Source: Nocardioides marinisabuli
Lineage (GTDB): Bacteria > Actinomycetota > Actinomycetes > Propionibacteriales > Nocardioidaceae
DNA length: 64,000 bases
Direction: 5' to 3'
Assembly: GCF_013466785.1 (NCBI RefSeq)
Contig: NZ_CP059163.1
Coordinates: 3,286,001 to 3,350,000, forward strand
In this document: in pieces, positions 1-8,075 of the stretch
How positions within the stretch are numbered: the stretch's first letter is position 1
Layout of the letters: each line of letters opens with the position of its first letter
The notes under the pieces: model-generated
Seen by the model: the letters and a program-made list of their open reading frames with translations, nothing else
What the model was told of the DNA's origin: nothing
The model's database searches: none
Translations under genes and position numbers: made by a program

Positions 1-28
1 GGAGGAGAACGGCGCGGTCGAGGTTCAT
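1..28 (-). CDS. N-terminus of a small membrane protein, possibly DUF2892 (partial, cut by window edge)
   Basis: Only nine codons are visible, reading MNLDRAVLL, starting with an ATG that overlaps the TGA of the upstream small gene (ATGA at 25-28). Short DUF2892 (YgaP-like transmembrane) proteins often begin with a very similar M-N-hydrophilic-R-A motif and commonly sit in rhodanese clusters. The identity is inferred from nine residues and context, so it is tentative. Confidence 0.45.
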
Positions 29-192
29 GCCTTGCCTCCGAAGATGCGGCTGAAGAACCCGGTTCCGGCCTCGCGGGGGTGGCCGGCGCACCGGTCGGCG
101 CGTGGGACGCGGGCGAGGACCTGGTCGACGTGCTGGCCGCAGCCGGCCCAGGTGGTCTTGCCACACTTCTTGCAGGTGACTGCTCGGCACAT
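25..192 (-). CDS. Small Cys-rich putative zinc-binding protein (55 aa)
   Basis: The 55-residue protein has Cys at 2, 7, 10, 18 and 35 and His at 21 and 38. The C7-x2-C10 pair and the C18-x2-H21 pair look like a structural zinc site. The start is an ATG at 192 preceded by a clear AAGGAG ribosome site eight bases upstream. Its stop overlaps the start of the next leftward gene. Similar short proteins of unknown function are widespread in Actinobacteria. It lies downstream of the sulfur operon but beyond a hairpin at 251-289, so it may be transcribed separately. No function can be assigned from the sequence. Confidence 0.75.
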   Translation of the reverse strand: MCRAVTCKKCGKTTWAGCGQHVDQVLARVPRADRCAGHPREAGTGFFSRIFGGKA

Positions 193-250
193 GGTGGGGG
201 CTCCTTCGGTTCGAGGTGATCGTGCAGAAAAAGTGAAGGTGACGCGAGGT

Positions 251-289
251 GTGGTCCGGACACCCGCGGGGGACGGGCGCCCGGACCAC
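251..289. terminator. Hairpin downstream of the MMPL gene
   Basis: Perfect 9-bp arms GTGGTCCGG (251-259) and CCGGACCAC (281-289) with further GC pairing inside. It begins about 43 bases after the MMPL stop on the minus strand and could end or attenuate the sulfur operon transcript. There is no strong T-run, so the role is inferred. Confidence 0.45.
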
Positions 290-331
290 GTGCCGCGGCT
301 TAGGGGGCACGCCGCGGCGGTCGAGGGGTGA

Positions 332-2497
332 TCAGCCGTGCGAGAACGTGATGGTCGGCAGCACCTTGCGCAGCCAGGCCGGCGACCACCATGCCGCCTT
401 GCCGGTGAGGCGCAGCATGACCGGCAGCAGCACGAGCCGCACGAGGAAGGCGTCGAGGAGGACGGCGACGCCGAGCACGATGCCCATCTCCTTGGGCGGC
501 AGGGGGCCGGAGAGCGCGAAGGTGAAGAACACCGCGACCATAACCGCGCCAGCGGCGAAGATGACCCGTCCTGAGTGGGCCAGCGAGCCAACCATCGCGT
601 CCTTCGGGTCTCCGGAGTGCTCGTAGTGCTCCTTGGCCGATGCCAGCAGGAACACCGTGTAGTCCATCGCGATCGCGAAGATCATCGCGAAGAAGAACAC
701 CGGAGCCCACGCGTCAAGGAAACCTTGGCTCTCGAAGCCGAAGAACTCGGCGCCGAAGCCCTCCTGGAAGATCAGCCGTGCCACGCCGAAGGCCGCAGCC
801 GTCGACAGCAGGCTGGCCAGCGTCCCGAGCAAGGAGATCAGTGGAGCCTGGAGCGCGACCAGCAACAGCAGGAACCCGAGCACCAGGACCACGGCGATCA
901 CCAGCGGCGTGGACTCGTCGAGCTGGGCCTTGAGGTCGAGGTTCTCCACCGCCGCGCCTCCGACCAGCGCGCTCGGCGGCAGGTCGGCGCGCAGCCGGTC
1001 GACGGTGTCGTTGAGGGCGGGGTCGGAGGGGTCGACGGTCGGCACGGCCTGGATGAGGACCAGCCCGCTGTCGTCGGCTGCCGGCATGGCCGGCATCGCT
1101 CCGGCGATGCCGGAGTCGGAGGAAAGCACGGTGCTCGCGGCCTCGGCGTCGGAGGCCTTCATCACGATCTGCAGCGTGCCGGGTGCACCTTCACCGAACG
1201 ACTCCTGCACCAGGTCGTAGCCGATCCGGGCGCTGGCGTCCTCGGGCAGGACCTTGATGGAGGGCATAGCGGTCTTGAGGCCGATGACCGGTGCGGCGAG
1301 CGCGAGCAGCACGATGAGCGCGCCCAGGCCCCAGACGACGGGGCGCTTCCAGAGTCGCTCGCCCCACGCGGCGAACTTCGGGGAGCGGTGCTCCCCGGTC
1401 TTGACCCAGGGCAGGGACAGCTTGTTGATCTTGTGGTCGAGCTTGAACAGCACCAGCGGCAGCAGGGTGAGTGTGGCGGCCAGGACGAAGACGACCGAGA
1501 GCATGATCCCGCCGGCCATCGAGCGGAACGAGGGCGAGGGCACGAGCATCACGGCTGAGAGCGAGATCAGGACGGTGGCGCCGGAGAGCAGGACGGCCTT
1601 GCCGGCGGTGTCCATGGTCTCGGCGATGGCCTGCTTGGCGGAGTTGCCCGAGCCCATGCGGGAGGCGCGGTAGCGGACGACGAGGAAAAGCGCGTAGTCG
1701 ATGCCGAGCGCGAGGGCGAACATCATCGCGAAGTTCATCGCCCAGATGGAGACCGGGACGAGCTCATTGATGAGGACAAGCGAACCTGCGGAGGCGACCA
1801 GTCCTGCGAGAGTCAGGATCAGGGGGAGGCCGGCGGCGACCAGAGCGCCGAAAGCGAGCACCAGGATCGCCATGGTGACGGGCCAGGAGACCATCTCGGA
1901 CTTCAGCATCGCCTCAAGGTTGGCCTCGTTGAAGTCCGACCAGAGCAGCGAGGAGCCGGTCGGGTTGACCTGGATGCCCTCGACGGAAAGGTCCTGGAGG
2001 TCGCCCTTGAGGTCGGTGGCGACACGGACCATCTCGTTGGTGTCGGCACCCGCGCCCGCGAGGATGATCGCGGTGCTGCCGTCCTGGCTGAGGGTCGCGC
2101 CGGGCATCGGCTGGATCACGTCAGCGATGCGTGGTTCGGCTTCGAGCATCCGGGTGACCTGGGCGATGACCTCGGCGCCGGGACCCTCGGTAACGGGTCC
2201 GTCGGTGGAGTGCACGACGACCTGGATGGCCGAGGAGGCGTTGCCGCCGAAGCTCTCCTGGGCGAGCTCGCGTGCGGCGACGGACTCCGATCCGTCGGCC
2301 TGCCAGCCGGCGCCGGACAGGTTGTGCTCGACCTGGGGGGCGAAGGCGCCCAGGCCGACGATCAGCAGCAGCCAGACGCCGGTGACGAGCTTGGCGTGGT
2401 CGGTGACCCACAGGCCGAGGCGGCCGAGGGGGCCTGGGCGGAAGCCGGGAGTGAAGTCGGGGGAGGCGCCCTTCGATCGGGCGGGGGTAGTGCTCAT
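332..2497 (-). CDS. MMPL/RND-family membrane transporter (721 aa)
   Basis: A full-length MMPL-type protein. A first transmembrane segment follows residue about 30, then an extracytoplasmic loop, a cluster of five to six segments, a second membrane segment near residue 390, another loop and a C-terminal cluster. The motifs ALALGIDYALFLVVRYR and AIAMDYTVFLLA match the conserved Asp-Tyr of the proton relay in these proteins. MMPL proteins export lipids or hydrophobic compounds. The start is an ATG at 2497. It is the last gene of the minus-strand persulfide operon, 38 bp after the TauE/SafE gene, so it may be co-regulated by CstR. That link is inference, and the substrate is unknown. Confidence 0.9.
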   Translation of the reverse strand: MSTTPARSKGASPDFTPGFRPGPLGRLGLWVTDHAKLVTGVWLLLIVGLGAFAPQVEHNLSGAGWQADGSESVAARELAQESFGGNASSAIQVVVHSTDGPVTEGPGAEVIAQVTRMLEAEPRIADVIQPMPGATLSQDGSTAIILAGAGADTNEMVRVATDLKGDLQDLSVEGIQVNPTGSSLLWSDFNEANLEAMLKSEMVSWPVTMAILVLAFGALVAAGLPLILTLAGLVASAGSLVLINELVPVSIWAMNFAMMFALALGIDYALFLVVRYRASRMGSGNSAKQAIAETMDTAGKAVLLSGATVLISLSAVMLVPSPSFRSMAGGIMLSVVFVLAATLTLLPLVLFKLDHKINKLSLPWVKTGEHRSPKFAAWGERLWKRPVVWGLGALIVLLALAAPVIGLKTAMPSIKVLPEDASARIGYDLVQESFGEGAPGTLQIVMKASDAEAASTVLSSDSGIAGAMPAMPAADDSGLVLIQAVPTVDPSDPALNDTVDRLRADLPPSALVGGAAVENLDLKAQLDESTPLVIAVVLVLGFLLLLVALQAPLISLLGTLASLLSTAAAFGVARLIFQEGFGAEFFGFESQGFLDAWAPVFFFAMIFAIAMDYTVFLLASAKEHYEHSGDPKDAMVGSLAHSGRVIFAAGAVMVAVFFTFALSGPLPPKEMGIVLGVAVLLDAFLVRLVLLPVMLRLTGKAAWWSPAWLRKVLPTITFSHG

Positions 2498-2535
2498 GAG
2501 TGTTCCGTTCGATGAGGGTTGAGCGGTGGGTGTGA

Positions 2536-3360
2536 TCAGAGAAGGGCGGGGACCGCGCGGGCTGCCGTGTAGACGGCGACGCCGAGGACCAGGACGGCGA
2601 AGGCGGCCTGGAGGCGGTTGGTGCCGACACGGTCGGCGAGGCGTGCCCCTACAACGGCTGCTGCCGCCGACGTCGCGGTGAGGACGGCGACGGACGTCCA
2701 GTCCGGCGCGGCGTTAGAGCCGGCCCGGACGGCCAGCGCTGCGGCGCTGGTGATGGTGATGACCACCAGTGACGTGCCGGCGGCGTACTCCATCGGCAGC
2801 GCGAGGGCGAGCAGGAGGGCGGGAACGACGAGGAAGCCGCCGCCCACGCCCAGGAAGCCGGTCAGTGCCCCGACGACGGTCGCGGTCACCAGCACCTTGA
2901 GCGCCCGGGGGCACTGGCAGGCGAAGGTCGGGCTGAACGTGATGATCGGGTCGTCCAGGGTGGGCCGCGCGACGTGCCGAGGGTCGTCTCCGCGACGGTG
3001 ACGTAGCTGGCGCCAGGCCAGCATCCCGCCGACCAGCAGCATCAAGGCGGCGAAGGCGGCCAACAGGATGTCCTCGGGGACCCGGGTGGACGCCTCCGCT
3101 CCCGCCACCGCCCCGCCGATCGCGACCAGGCCGAAGACCAGGCCGCGGCCGAGCAGCACGTTGCCGGCGCGGTGTGCGGCGATCGCCCCGAACAGGGAGG
3201 TGACGCCGACGACCACCAGCGACCCGGTCGTCGCCTGGGAGGCGGACTGATCGAGCAGGTACACCAGCACCGGCACCGCCAGGATCGAGCCGCCGCCACC
3301 GAGTGCCCCCAGGGACAAGCCGATGAAGACGCCGGCGGCGACGGCGAGGAGCAGTGTCAT
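2536..3360 (-). CDS. TauE/SafE-family sulfite or thiol-compound exporter (274 aa)
   Basis: Multi-pass membrane protein with two halves, each containing the glycine-rich signature of TauE/SafE transporters (GLSLGALGGGGSILAVP near the N-terminus and GALTGFLGVGGGFLVVP in the middle). These move sulfite, sulfoacetate or related anions out of the cell. I place the start at the ATG at 3360, one base after the stop of the upstream gene, rather than at an upstream ATG that would overlap it by 23 bp. Between a persulfide dioxygenase, whose product is sulfite, and an MMPL gene, sulfite export is the natural role. Confidence 0.88.
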   Translation of the reverse strand: MTLLLAVAAGVFIGLSLGALGGGGSILAVPVLVYLLDQSASQATTGSLVVVGVTSLFGAIAAHRAGNVLLGRGLVFGLVAIGGAVAGAEASTRVPEDILLAAFAALMLLVGGMLAWRQLRHRRGDDPRHVARPTLDDPIITFSPTFACQCPRALKVLVTATVVGALTGFLGVGGGFLVVPALLLALALPMEYAAGTSLVVITITSAAALAVRAGSNAAPDWTSVAVLTATSAAAAVVGARLADRVGTNRLQAAFAVLVLGVAVYTAARAVPALL

Positions 3361-3361
3361 C

Positions 3362-4843
3362 TCAGGCGTCGGGCCCGTCGGCACCGTCGGTGGTGTCGCC
3401 CTCGGGGCTCACCAGGTGCAGGCCGACCTTCTCGGCGTTCTCGAAGGAGTCGTCGACCGCGACCGGGGTGCGGCCGGCGGCGGCGACGAACGAGGCGGCG
3501 ACCGAGGCGCGGTAACCGCTGGCACAGTGCACCCACACCTCACCGTCGGGCACATCACCGACGCGGAGGGGCAGCTCGTGGATGGGGATGTTGATCGCCC
3601 CGGCGATCGCTGCGCCCTCGTACTCGTCGGCGCGGCGCACGTCGAGCACGACGACGTCGCGGTGGTGTCGCACCTGCGCCAGGTCGGCGAAGGTGGCGGT
3701 GGGGAAGGTGCCGAGGTCGCCGTCGGTCCAGTCCTTCGGTCCGCCGGTGGCTTGGGCTGCGGGCCGGTCGATGCCGATCCTGACCAGCTCGCGCTGGGCG
3801 GTGGCTACGTCCTCGGCGGTCTCGCCGAGCAGGGTCACGGCGGTGCCCCACTCGATCAGCCAGCCCAGGTAGGTCGAGAAGGCGCCGTCGAGTCCGAAGT
3901 TGAAGGTTCCGGGGGCGTGCCCGGCGGCGAAGGCCTTGCGGTTGCGCAGGTCCACTACCCACTCGCCCGCCTCGATCCGGCGTCGCAGCTCGGTTGCGTC
4001 GGCCTCCTGCACCGGGGAGAGGTCGGGCGCGGAGGGGCCAGCGGCGTTGGCGGGTCCCATGTGCACGTAGTACGCCGGCCAGGCGCCGAGACCCTCTAGC
4101 AGCTCGCGGACGTAGGTTTCCTCGTCTTGGGTCAGGACCGGGTTCGAGCGTTTCTCGTCGCCGATCGTGGAGGCGGTGGCGTCGGACTGGGTGGCCGAGC
4201 AGAAGGACCCGAACCCGTGGGTCGGGTAGACCTCGGCCTCGTCGGGCAGCTGCTGGGCGAGCTTGTGTGCCGATGCGTGCTGGTGGCGCACCAGGGCGTC
4301 GGTGTGCTCCTCGCCGAGCAGGTCGGGTCGTCCGGTGGCGCCGTAAAGCAGCGAGCCGCCGGTGAACACGGCGTACGGCTCCTCGCCGTCAGGGCCGTCG
4401 ACCGAGAGCGCGTAGGACAGGTGGGTGAAGGTGTGGCCGGGGGTGGCGATGGCGCGGACGCGCATCCGGTCGCCGACCTCGACGACCTCGCCGTCGGTGA
4501 TCGGGGTGCGGTCGAAGGACACCTCGTCCTCGCCGTTGACCAAGTAGGCCGCTCCGGTTGTTTGCGCGAGCGCCAGGCCGCCGGTGACGTAGTCGTTGTG
4601 GATGTGGGTTTCGAAGACGTGGGTCAGTTGGACGCCGTCGGCCTCGAGCACCTCCACTACCCGGTCGATGTCGCGCTGCGGGTCGATCACGAGGGCGACC
4701 GCGCCGTCGTGAACCACGTAGGTGCGGTCTCCGAGCGAGGGGGTCTCAAGGGTGCGTACGGTCAGCCCCTCGGCTGGGTGCTGCTGCGTCTCCTCGGTCG
4801 CCGAGGCTGGCGCGGGTGTCTCGGTGGTGGTGTCGTCGGTCAT
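3362..4843 (-). CDS. MBL-fold persulfide dioxygenase fused to two rhodanese domains (493 aa)
   Basis: Residues about 25-260 form a metallo-beta-lactamase fold with metal ligands H80, H82 and D84 and the downstream ATPGHT and VYPTHGFGSF motifs. The usual second His after the Asp is Tyr here (HNDY), a common variant in this actinobacterial subgroup. A first rhodanese domain (about 290-370) lacks a catalytic Cys. The second (about 390-480) has the CASGYRA loop with Cys. The enzyme class oxidises glutathione or other low-molecular-weight persulfide to sulfite, and rhodanese domains pass sulfane sulfur. The preceding rhodanese gene ends 7 bp upstream and the exporter starts one base after the stop, so this is one operon. 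Confidence 0.9.
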   Translation of the reverse strand: MTDDTTTETPAPASATEETQQHPAEGLTVRTLETPSLGDRTYVVHDGAVALVIDPQRDIDRVVEVLEADGVQLTHVFETHIHNDYVTGGLALAQTTGAAYLVNGEDEVSFDRTPITDGEVVEVGDRMRVRAIATPGHTFTHLSYALSVDGPDGEEPYAVFTGGSLLYGATGRPDLLGEEHTDALVRHQHASAHKLAQQLPDEAEVYPTHGFGSFCSATQSDATASTIGDEKRSNPVLTQDEETYVRELLEGLGAWPAYYVHMGPANAAGPSAPDLSPVQEADATELRRRIEAGEWVVDLRNRKAFAAGHAPGTFNFGLDGAFSTYLGWLIEWGTAVTLLGETAEDVATAQRELVRIGIDRPAAQATGGPKDWTDGDLGTFPTATFADLAQVRHHRDVVVLDVRRADEYEGAAIAGAINIPIHELPLRVGDVPDGEVWVHCASGYRASVAASFVAAAGRTPVAVDDSFENAEKVGLHLVSPEGDTTDGADGPDA

Positions 4844-4850
4844 GTTCGCC

Positions 4851-5153
4851 TCACTTCTCGATCGGTCGCCCGGAGCGGATCCAGGCGCTGGTCCCGCCGG
4901 CGACGTTGATCGCGTCGAAGCCGTTGGCGGTCAGGACGTCGGCCATCGCGCTGCTGCGGTTGCCCGAGGCGCACACCACGTGCACCGGTCGGTTCGGGTC
5001 GATCTCGCCCAGACGGGCGGTCAGCTGACCCATCGGGATGTTGGTCGCACCGGGCACGTGCCCCTCGCGGAACTCCGCAGGCTCACGGACGTCGACGACA
5101 GGCGCGCCCTGGTCGAGCGCTGCAGCGAGCTGGTCGACGGTGGTCTCACGCAT
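4851..5153 (-). CDS. Single-domain rhodanese (100 aa)
   Basis: A compact rhodanese with the VVDVREPAEF strand, the GHVPGATNIP motif and catalytic Cys61 in the loop CASGNRS. Such proteins carry sulfane sulfur as a cysteine persulfide in the cytoplasm. The start at the ATG at 5153 has an AAGGAG site about eight bases upstream; longer in-frame starts would run through the operator region. It is the first gene of the minus-strand operon, immediately downstream of the CstR-type operator at 5190-5211. Confidence 0.92.
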   Translation of the reverse strand: MRETTVDQLAAALDQGAPVVDVREPAEFREGHVPGATNIPMGQLTARLGEIDPNRPVHVVCASGNRSSAMADVLTANGFDAINVAGGTSAWIRSGRPIEK

Positions 5154-5189
5154 AGATGGACTCCTTCGTTGGCTTGTCGATCTGCACAA

Positions 5190-5211
5190 CATAACCCCCG
5201 GGGGGGTTATG
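5190..5211. promoter_or_regulatory. CsoR/CstR-type operator, site 1
   Basis: A near-perfect palindrome with arms CATAACCCCC and GGGGGTTATG around a G-rich centre. The AT-flanked run of C followed by a run of G is the known signature of CsoR/CstR operators. It lies 37 bp upstream of the rhodanese start on the minus strand. A CstR-like gene is encoded nearby at 5716, supporting autoregulation. Confidence 0.8.
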
Positions 5212-5220
5212 CCCCGGACG

Positions 5221-5250
5221 TTAACACATCCCCCAGGGGGGTTGTATAGT
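5221..5250 (+). promoter_or_regulatory. Promoter for DUF302-cstR with embedded CstR operator site 2
   Basis: A -35-like TTAACA (5221-5226) and a -10-like TATAGT (5245-5250) are separated by 18 bp. The spacer is almost exactly filled by a second C-run/G-run palindrome, ACATCCCCC-A-GGGGGGTTGT (5226-5245). Repressor bound there would block RNA polymerase. Promoter boxes are read by eye. Confidence 0.65.
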
Positions 5251-5305
5251 TGTGGATGCAGGCCAACCACGGACCTCGTGATCGGTACCCGGGAGGGAAT
5301 GACCT

Positions 5306-5716
5306 ATGACGCAGTACACGCTCAAGACCACGGTGCGTCGGCCCTACGACGAGACGGTCGAGGCGGTGCGTGCCGAGCTCTCGGCCGCGGGATTCGGCAT
5401 CCTCACCGAGATCGACCTGAAGGCCACGTTGAAGGCGAAGCTCGACGTCGACGTCGCACCCCAGGTGATCCTGGGGGCCTGCCGTCCCGAGCTGGCCCAC
5501 CAGGCGCTGCAGGCGGAACCCTCGATCGCCGCGTTGCTGCCCTGCAACGTCGTCGTCCGCGCCGTCGACGACACCACCACCATCGTCGAGGCCTTCGATG
5601 CCGACGCCATGATGTCCTTCGCTGCTGATGACCGGGCCGGCGACACCCTCCGCACCGTCGCGACCCACGCAAGACAGCGGCTGACCGCGGCGCTAGCCGC
5701 ACTGGAGAACAACTGA
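5306..5716 (+). CDS. DUF302 domain protein (136 aa)
   Basis: The protein reads as a single DUF302 domain: an N-terminal beta strand and helix with repeated Thr/Arg residues, the GFGILTEIDLKATLKAKL stretch and the ILGACRPELAHQAL motif. DUF302 proteins are small cytoplasmic proteins frequently found with sulfur-handling or heavy-metal genes; their biochemical role is not established. The start has GGGAGGG upstream. It follows the operator-bearing promoter, and its TGA overlaps the ATG of the CstR gene, so the two are co-expressed. Confidence 0.88.
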   Translation: MTQYTLKTTVRRPYDETVEAVRAELSAAGFGILTEIDLKATLKAKLDVDVAPQVILGACRPELAHQALQAEPSIAALLPCNVVVRAVDDTTTIVEAFDADAMMSFAADDRAGDTLRTVATHARQRLTAALAALENN

Positions 5717-5982
5717 TGGACCTCGAACCCACCGAGATCAAGGCGATCATCACCCGCATGAAGCGCGCCAACGGCCACCTCGCCAGCGTGATCCGCATGA
5801 TGGAGGAGGGGTCGGACTGCGAGTCCGTCCTCACGCAGCTGGCCGCCGTCAACAAGGCGCTCTCCCGCGCCGGCTACGCCATCGTCGCCACCGGTCTGCA
5901 GCAGTGCCTCAACGAGTCCGACGAGGGTCTCGACGACGTGGACGTGAAGAAGATGGAGAAGCTCTTCCTCGCCCTTGCCTGA
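5716..5982 (+). CDS. cstR: CstR-like persulfide-sensing repressor of the CsoR family (88 aa)
   Basis: A small all-helical CsoR-family protein. Two cysteines, C35 and C64, are at the conserved sensing positions. The His that copper-sensing CsoR proteins carry four residues before the second Cys is absent (ATGLQQC), which fits CstR, where the two thiols form di- or trisulfide links with persulfides. The gene overlaps the DUF302 stop (TGATG). It likely represses both divergent operons through the palindromes at 5190-5245. The sensing specificity is inferred from residue pattern and neighbours. Confidence 0.85.
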   Translation: MDLEPTEIKAIITRMKRANGHLASVIRMMEEGSDCESVLTQLAAVNKALSRAGYAIVATGLQQCLNESDEGLDDVDVKKMEKLFLALA

Positions 5983-6008
5983 GACGGTCCACCCGGAGCG
6001 CTGGGGTG

Positions 6009-6908
6009 CTATCGGGAGCGCAGCTCCTCGTCGATCCGCTCGTGTGTCGGGGTAGACGCCGGGCCGTCGCTCCTCGAGCTGCCGCGTCGTCGGCGCCAGG
6101 CCACCACCAGTGCCGCAAGCAGGATGACTGCGGGCAACAGCCAGTCCGGCGCCGCGGCGGCCCACTTCGCGACTGCCTGCTGGGCGGTGAACTCCAGGTC
6201 GACGGTGTCGCCGATGCCGAAGGCCCCGGTGATGCCGGCGGTGCCGTCATAGCGGAGGAACACCACGCCGATGATCACGAAGAGGACTCCGGCGGCGGCA
6301 GATGTCGTGTGGACGCGCAGCGGCCCGCAGGTCAGGGTGCGCCCGCGCAGCCAGCGGCGGCGGCCGAGATCGAAACGATCCCAGATGGCGGCGAGCACCA
6401 GCAATGGTGCCGCCATCCCGAGTGCGTAGACCGCGAGGAGGGCTCCGCCTCGCCACGGCGAGCTCTGGGTGGCGGCAACTGTCAGAATGGCGCCAAGCAC
6501 CGGACCGGAGCAGAAGCCCGCAAGACCGTAGACCGCCCCCAGGATCAGGGTCGAGACCCATCCCTCGCTCCCGCGAGTGGCAGACCAGGTCTGAAGGCGG
6601 CTAGCGAACGGCAGCGCGAAGCCCTTACCGACCAGCTGCAGGAGGCCCAGTCCGATGATGGTCCAGCCGGCGACCGCGATCAGTAGCGGTCGGTGGCCGT
6701 AGATCAGTCGCGACGCGGCTGCCGCGCCCGTGCCGAGCGGGACCAGGGTGATCAGCAGGCCGACGTAGAAGACCAGCGTCCTAGTCACCAGCGCGCGCTT
6801 GGTGGCGAACGCGTAGGCGAAGAACGACGGCAGCAGCAGTGCGCTGCACGGTGAGAGGAGCGCGAGGACCCCGGCGGCGAACGCCGCGACGACGCCGATC
6901 TCGATCAT
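6009..6908 (-). CDS. CcdA/DsbD-like cytochrome c biogenesis or thiol-disulfide membrane protein (299 aa)
   Basis: Six or more membrane segments with the CcdA-type motif LLSPCSALLLPSF near the N-terminus and the second Cys-containing motif GFCSGPVLG in segment four. These two cysteines carry reducing equivalents across the membrane. The start is the ATG at 6908, overlapping the stop of the DsbA-like gene (ATGA). The C-terminus has an extra loop and a last segment followed by a basic tail. It probably works with the adjacent thioredoxin-like protein in extracytoplasmic thiol redox. Confidence 0.85.
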   Translation of the reverse strand: MIEIGVVAAFAAGVLALLSPCSALLLPSFFAYAFATKRALVTRTLVFYVGLLITLVPLGTGAAAASRLIYGHRPLLIAVAGWTIIGLGLLQLVGKGFALPFASRLQTWSATRGSEGWVSTLILGAVYGLAGFCSGPVLGAILTVAATQSSPWRGGALLAVYALGMAAPLLVLAAIWDRFDLGRRRWLRGRTLTCGPLRVHTTSAAAGVLFVIIGVVFLRYDGTAGITGAFGIGDTVDLEFTAQQAVAKWAAAAPDWLLPAVILLAALVVAWRRRRGSSRSDGPASTPTHERIDEELRSR

Positions 6909-7615
6909 CCGGCAGCGGCTTCCTCGATGATGTCCTCGAACACTTGGGTCGGCTGGGCGCCGATGACCGGGACACCGTTGATCAGGAACGACGGGGTCCC
7001 CGTGATGCCCAGCGCCTGGCCCTCCTGGAAGTCGGCGTCCACCTGCTCCGCCGTCGCCTGGGACTTCATGTCCGCACGGAACTGCTGCACGTCCAGGCCG
7101 AGCTCCTCGGCGACTACCTCGACGTACTTCTGGTCCAGGTTGCCGCTGTTCGGGGGCAGCTGGTCGGCGTACATCGCGTCGTGGAACTCCCAGAACGCCC
7201 CTTGTGCGCCGGCCGCGCGACCGGCCAGGGCGGCGGTCGTCGACTCCGACCCGAGGTAGGGGAAGTCGCGCCACTCGATCCGCAGGGTGCCATCGGCGAC
7301 GTACTTTTCCTCAAGGGCCGGGGCGGTGTCGCGAGCCCACTTGCCGCAGAACGGGCACTGAAAGTCGGAGTAGGCGATGAGGACGACGGGGGCGTCGACG
7401 TCGCCCTTTGCCATCGGGTCGTCGGCCTGGCGTCGTGCCAGAGAGTCACCGCTCGTGCTCGACTGCTGCGAGTCTGTTGAGGACTCGACTGATCCGTCGG
7501 CTTCGTCCTCGCCGGAGAACGCGCCGGCGAGCGCTGCGATCAGCGCGACGGCGGCAGCGAGCGCGACGATTACCGGCAGGATGGGGCTCTTGCGGGCGGG
7601 ATGCGACTCAGGCAT
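6905..7615 (-). CDS. Membrane-anchored DsbA-family thiol:disulfide oxidoreductase (236 aa)
   Basis: An N-terminal membrane anchor (about residues 11-33) and a Ser/Asp-rich linker precede a thioredoxin fold with active site C87-P-F-C90. Further on, the DsbA helical insertion and the cis-proline loop GTPSFLING are clear. It acts outside the membrane on cysteine pairs. It is encoded between the CPVC membrane protein (8-bp overlap at the start) and the CcdA-like protein (ATGA overlap at the end), so all are translated as a unit. Confidence 0.92.
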   Translation of the reverse strand: MPESHPARKSPILPVIVALAAAVALIAALAGAFSGEDEADGSVESSTDSQQSSTSGDSLARRQADDPMAKGDVDAPVVLIAYSDFQCPFCGKWARDTAPALEEKYVADGTLRIEWRDFPYLGSESTTAALAGRAAGAQGAFWEFHDAMYADQLPPNSGNLDQKYVEVVAEELGLDVQQFRADMKSQATAEQVDADFQEGQALGITGTPSFLINGVPVIGAQPTQVFEDIIEEAAAG

Positions 7616-8075
7616 GAACTTCCTTCAGATCGGTGGGACAGGAGATCTCGCCGAGCAGACGTCGCCGTAGCGCCCAGGCGAGGACAGCGACCGCGGCAAC
7701 TTGCAGCAGCGGCTGAATGGGCTCGAACCAGGTCATCGCTCCCGCGCTGCCGAGAGCGAGGAGCACGAGCTTGTTGCATACCGGGCAGCCGACGGCGAAG
7801 TACGTCAGCGCGCTGCCTATCCATCCACCGCGCCGGGCCCGGCGGTCATCGCCAATACGTGCCGGGGCCACCACATAGGACCCAACCAGCAGTCCGGCCA
7901 GGACCGAGGAGAGAACGAGGGAGGGCCAGGCCCACCACGTAGGAGGAACCTCACGGCCGAAGATCGGTGTGTCGACCAGGTCGGTTGGAATCGCCACGAC
8001 AAAGACGAACGCGGCACTAGCAGCGAGTGCCGTCAGCCATCGCCGAGCAGGCCAGAGGCGTAGCGCCGATATCAC
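7608..8075 (-). CDS. Four-segment membrane protein with a CPVC motif, possible redox partner (155 aa)
   Basis: Predicted segments fall near residues 13-31, 48-70, 85-110 and 115-135. Cys97-Pro-Val-Cys100 lies in a membrane helix, a placement that recalls the CxxC of VKOR and DsbB-like quinone-coupled oxidases, but the rest is too short and dissimilar for me to assign it. The GTG start at 8075 overlaps the upstream TGA (GTGA); an upstream ATG would overlap further. It is translationally coupled to the DsbA-like gene, suggesting it re-oxidises or reduces that protein. Function is inference. Confidence 0.65.
   Translation of the reverse strand: MISALRLWPARRWLTALAASAAFVFVVAIPTDLVDTPIFGREVPPTWWAWPSLVLSSVLAGLLVGSYVVAPARIGDDRRARRGGWIGSALTYFAVGCPVCNKLVLLALGSAGAMTWFEPIQPLLQVAAVAVLAWALRRRLLGEISCPTDLKEVHA

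Noticed and set aside
575..1558. 327-codon plus-strand frame over the MMPL gene
   Set aside because: His/Gln/Glu/Arg-rich translation typical of an antisense shadow; the MMPL protein on the other strand is unambiguous.
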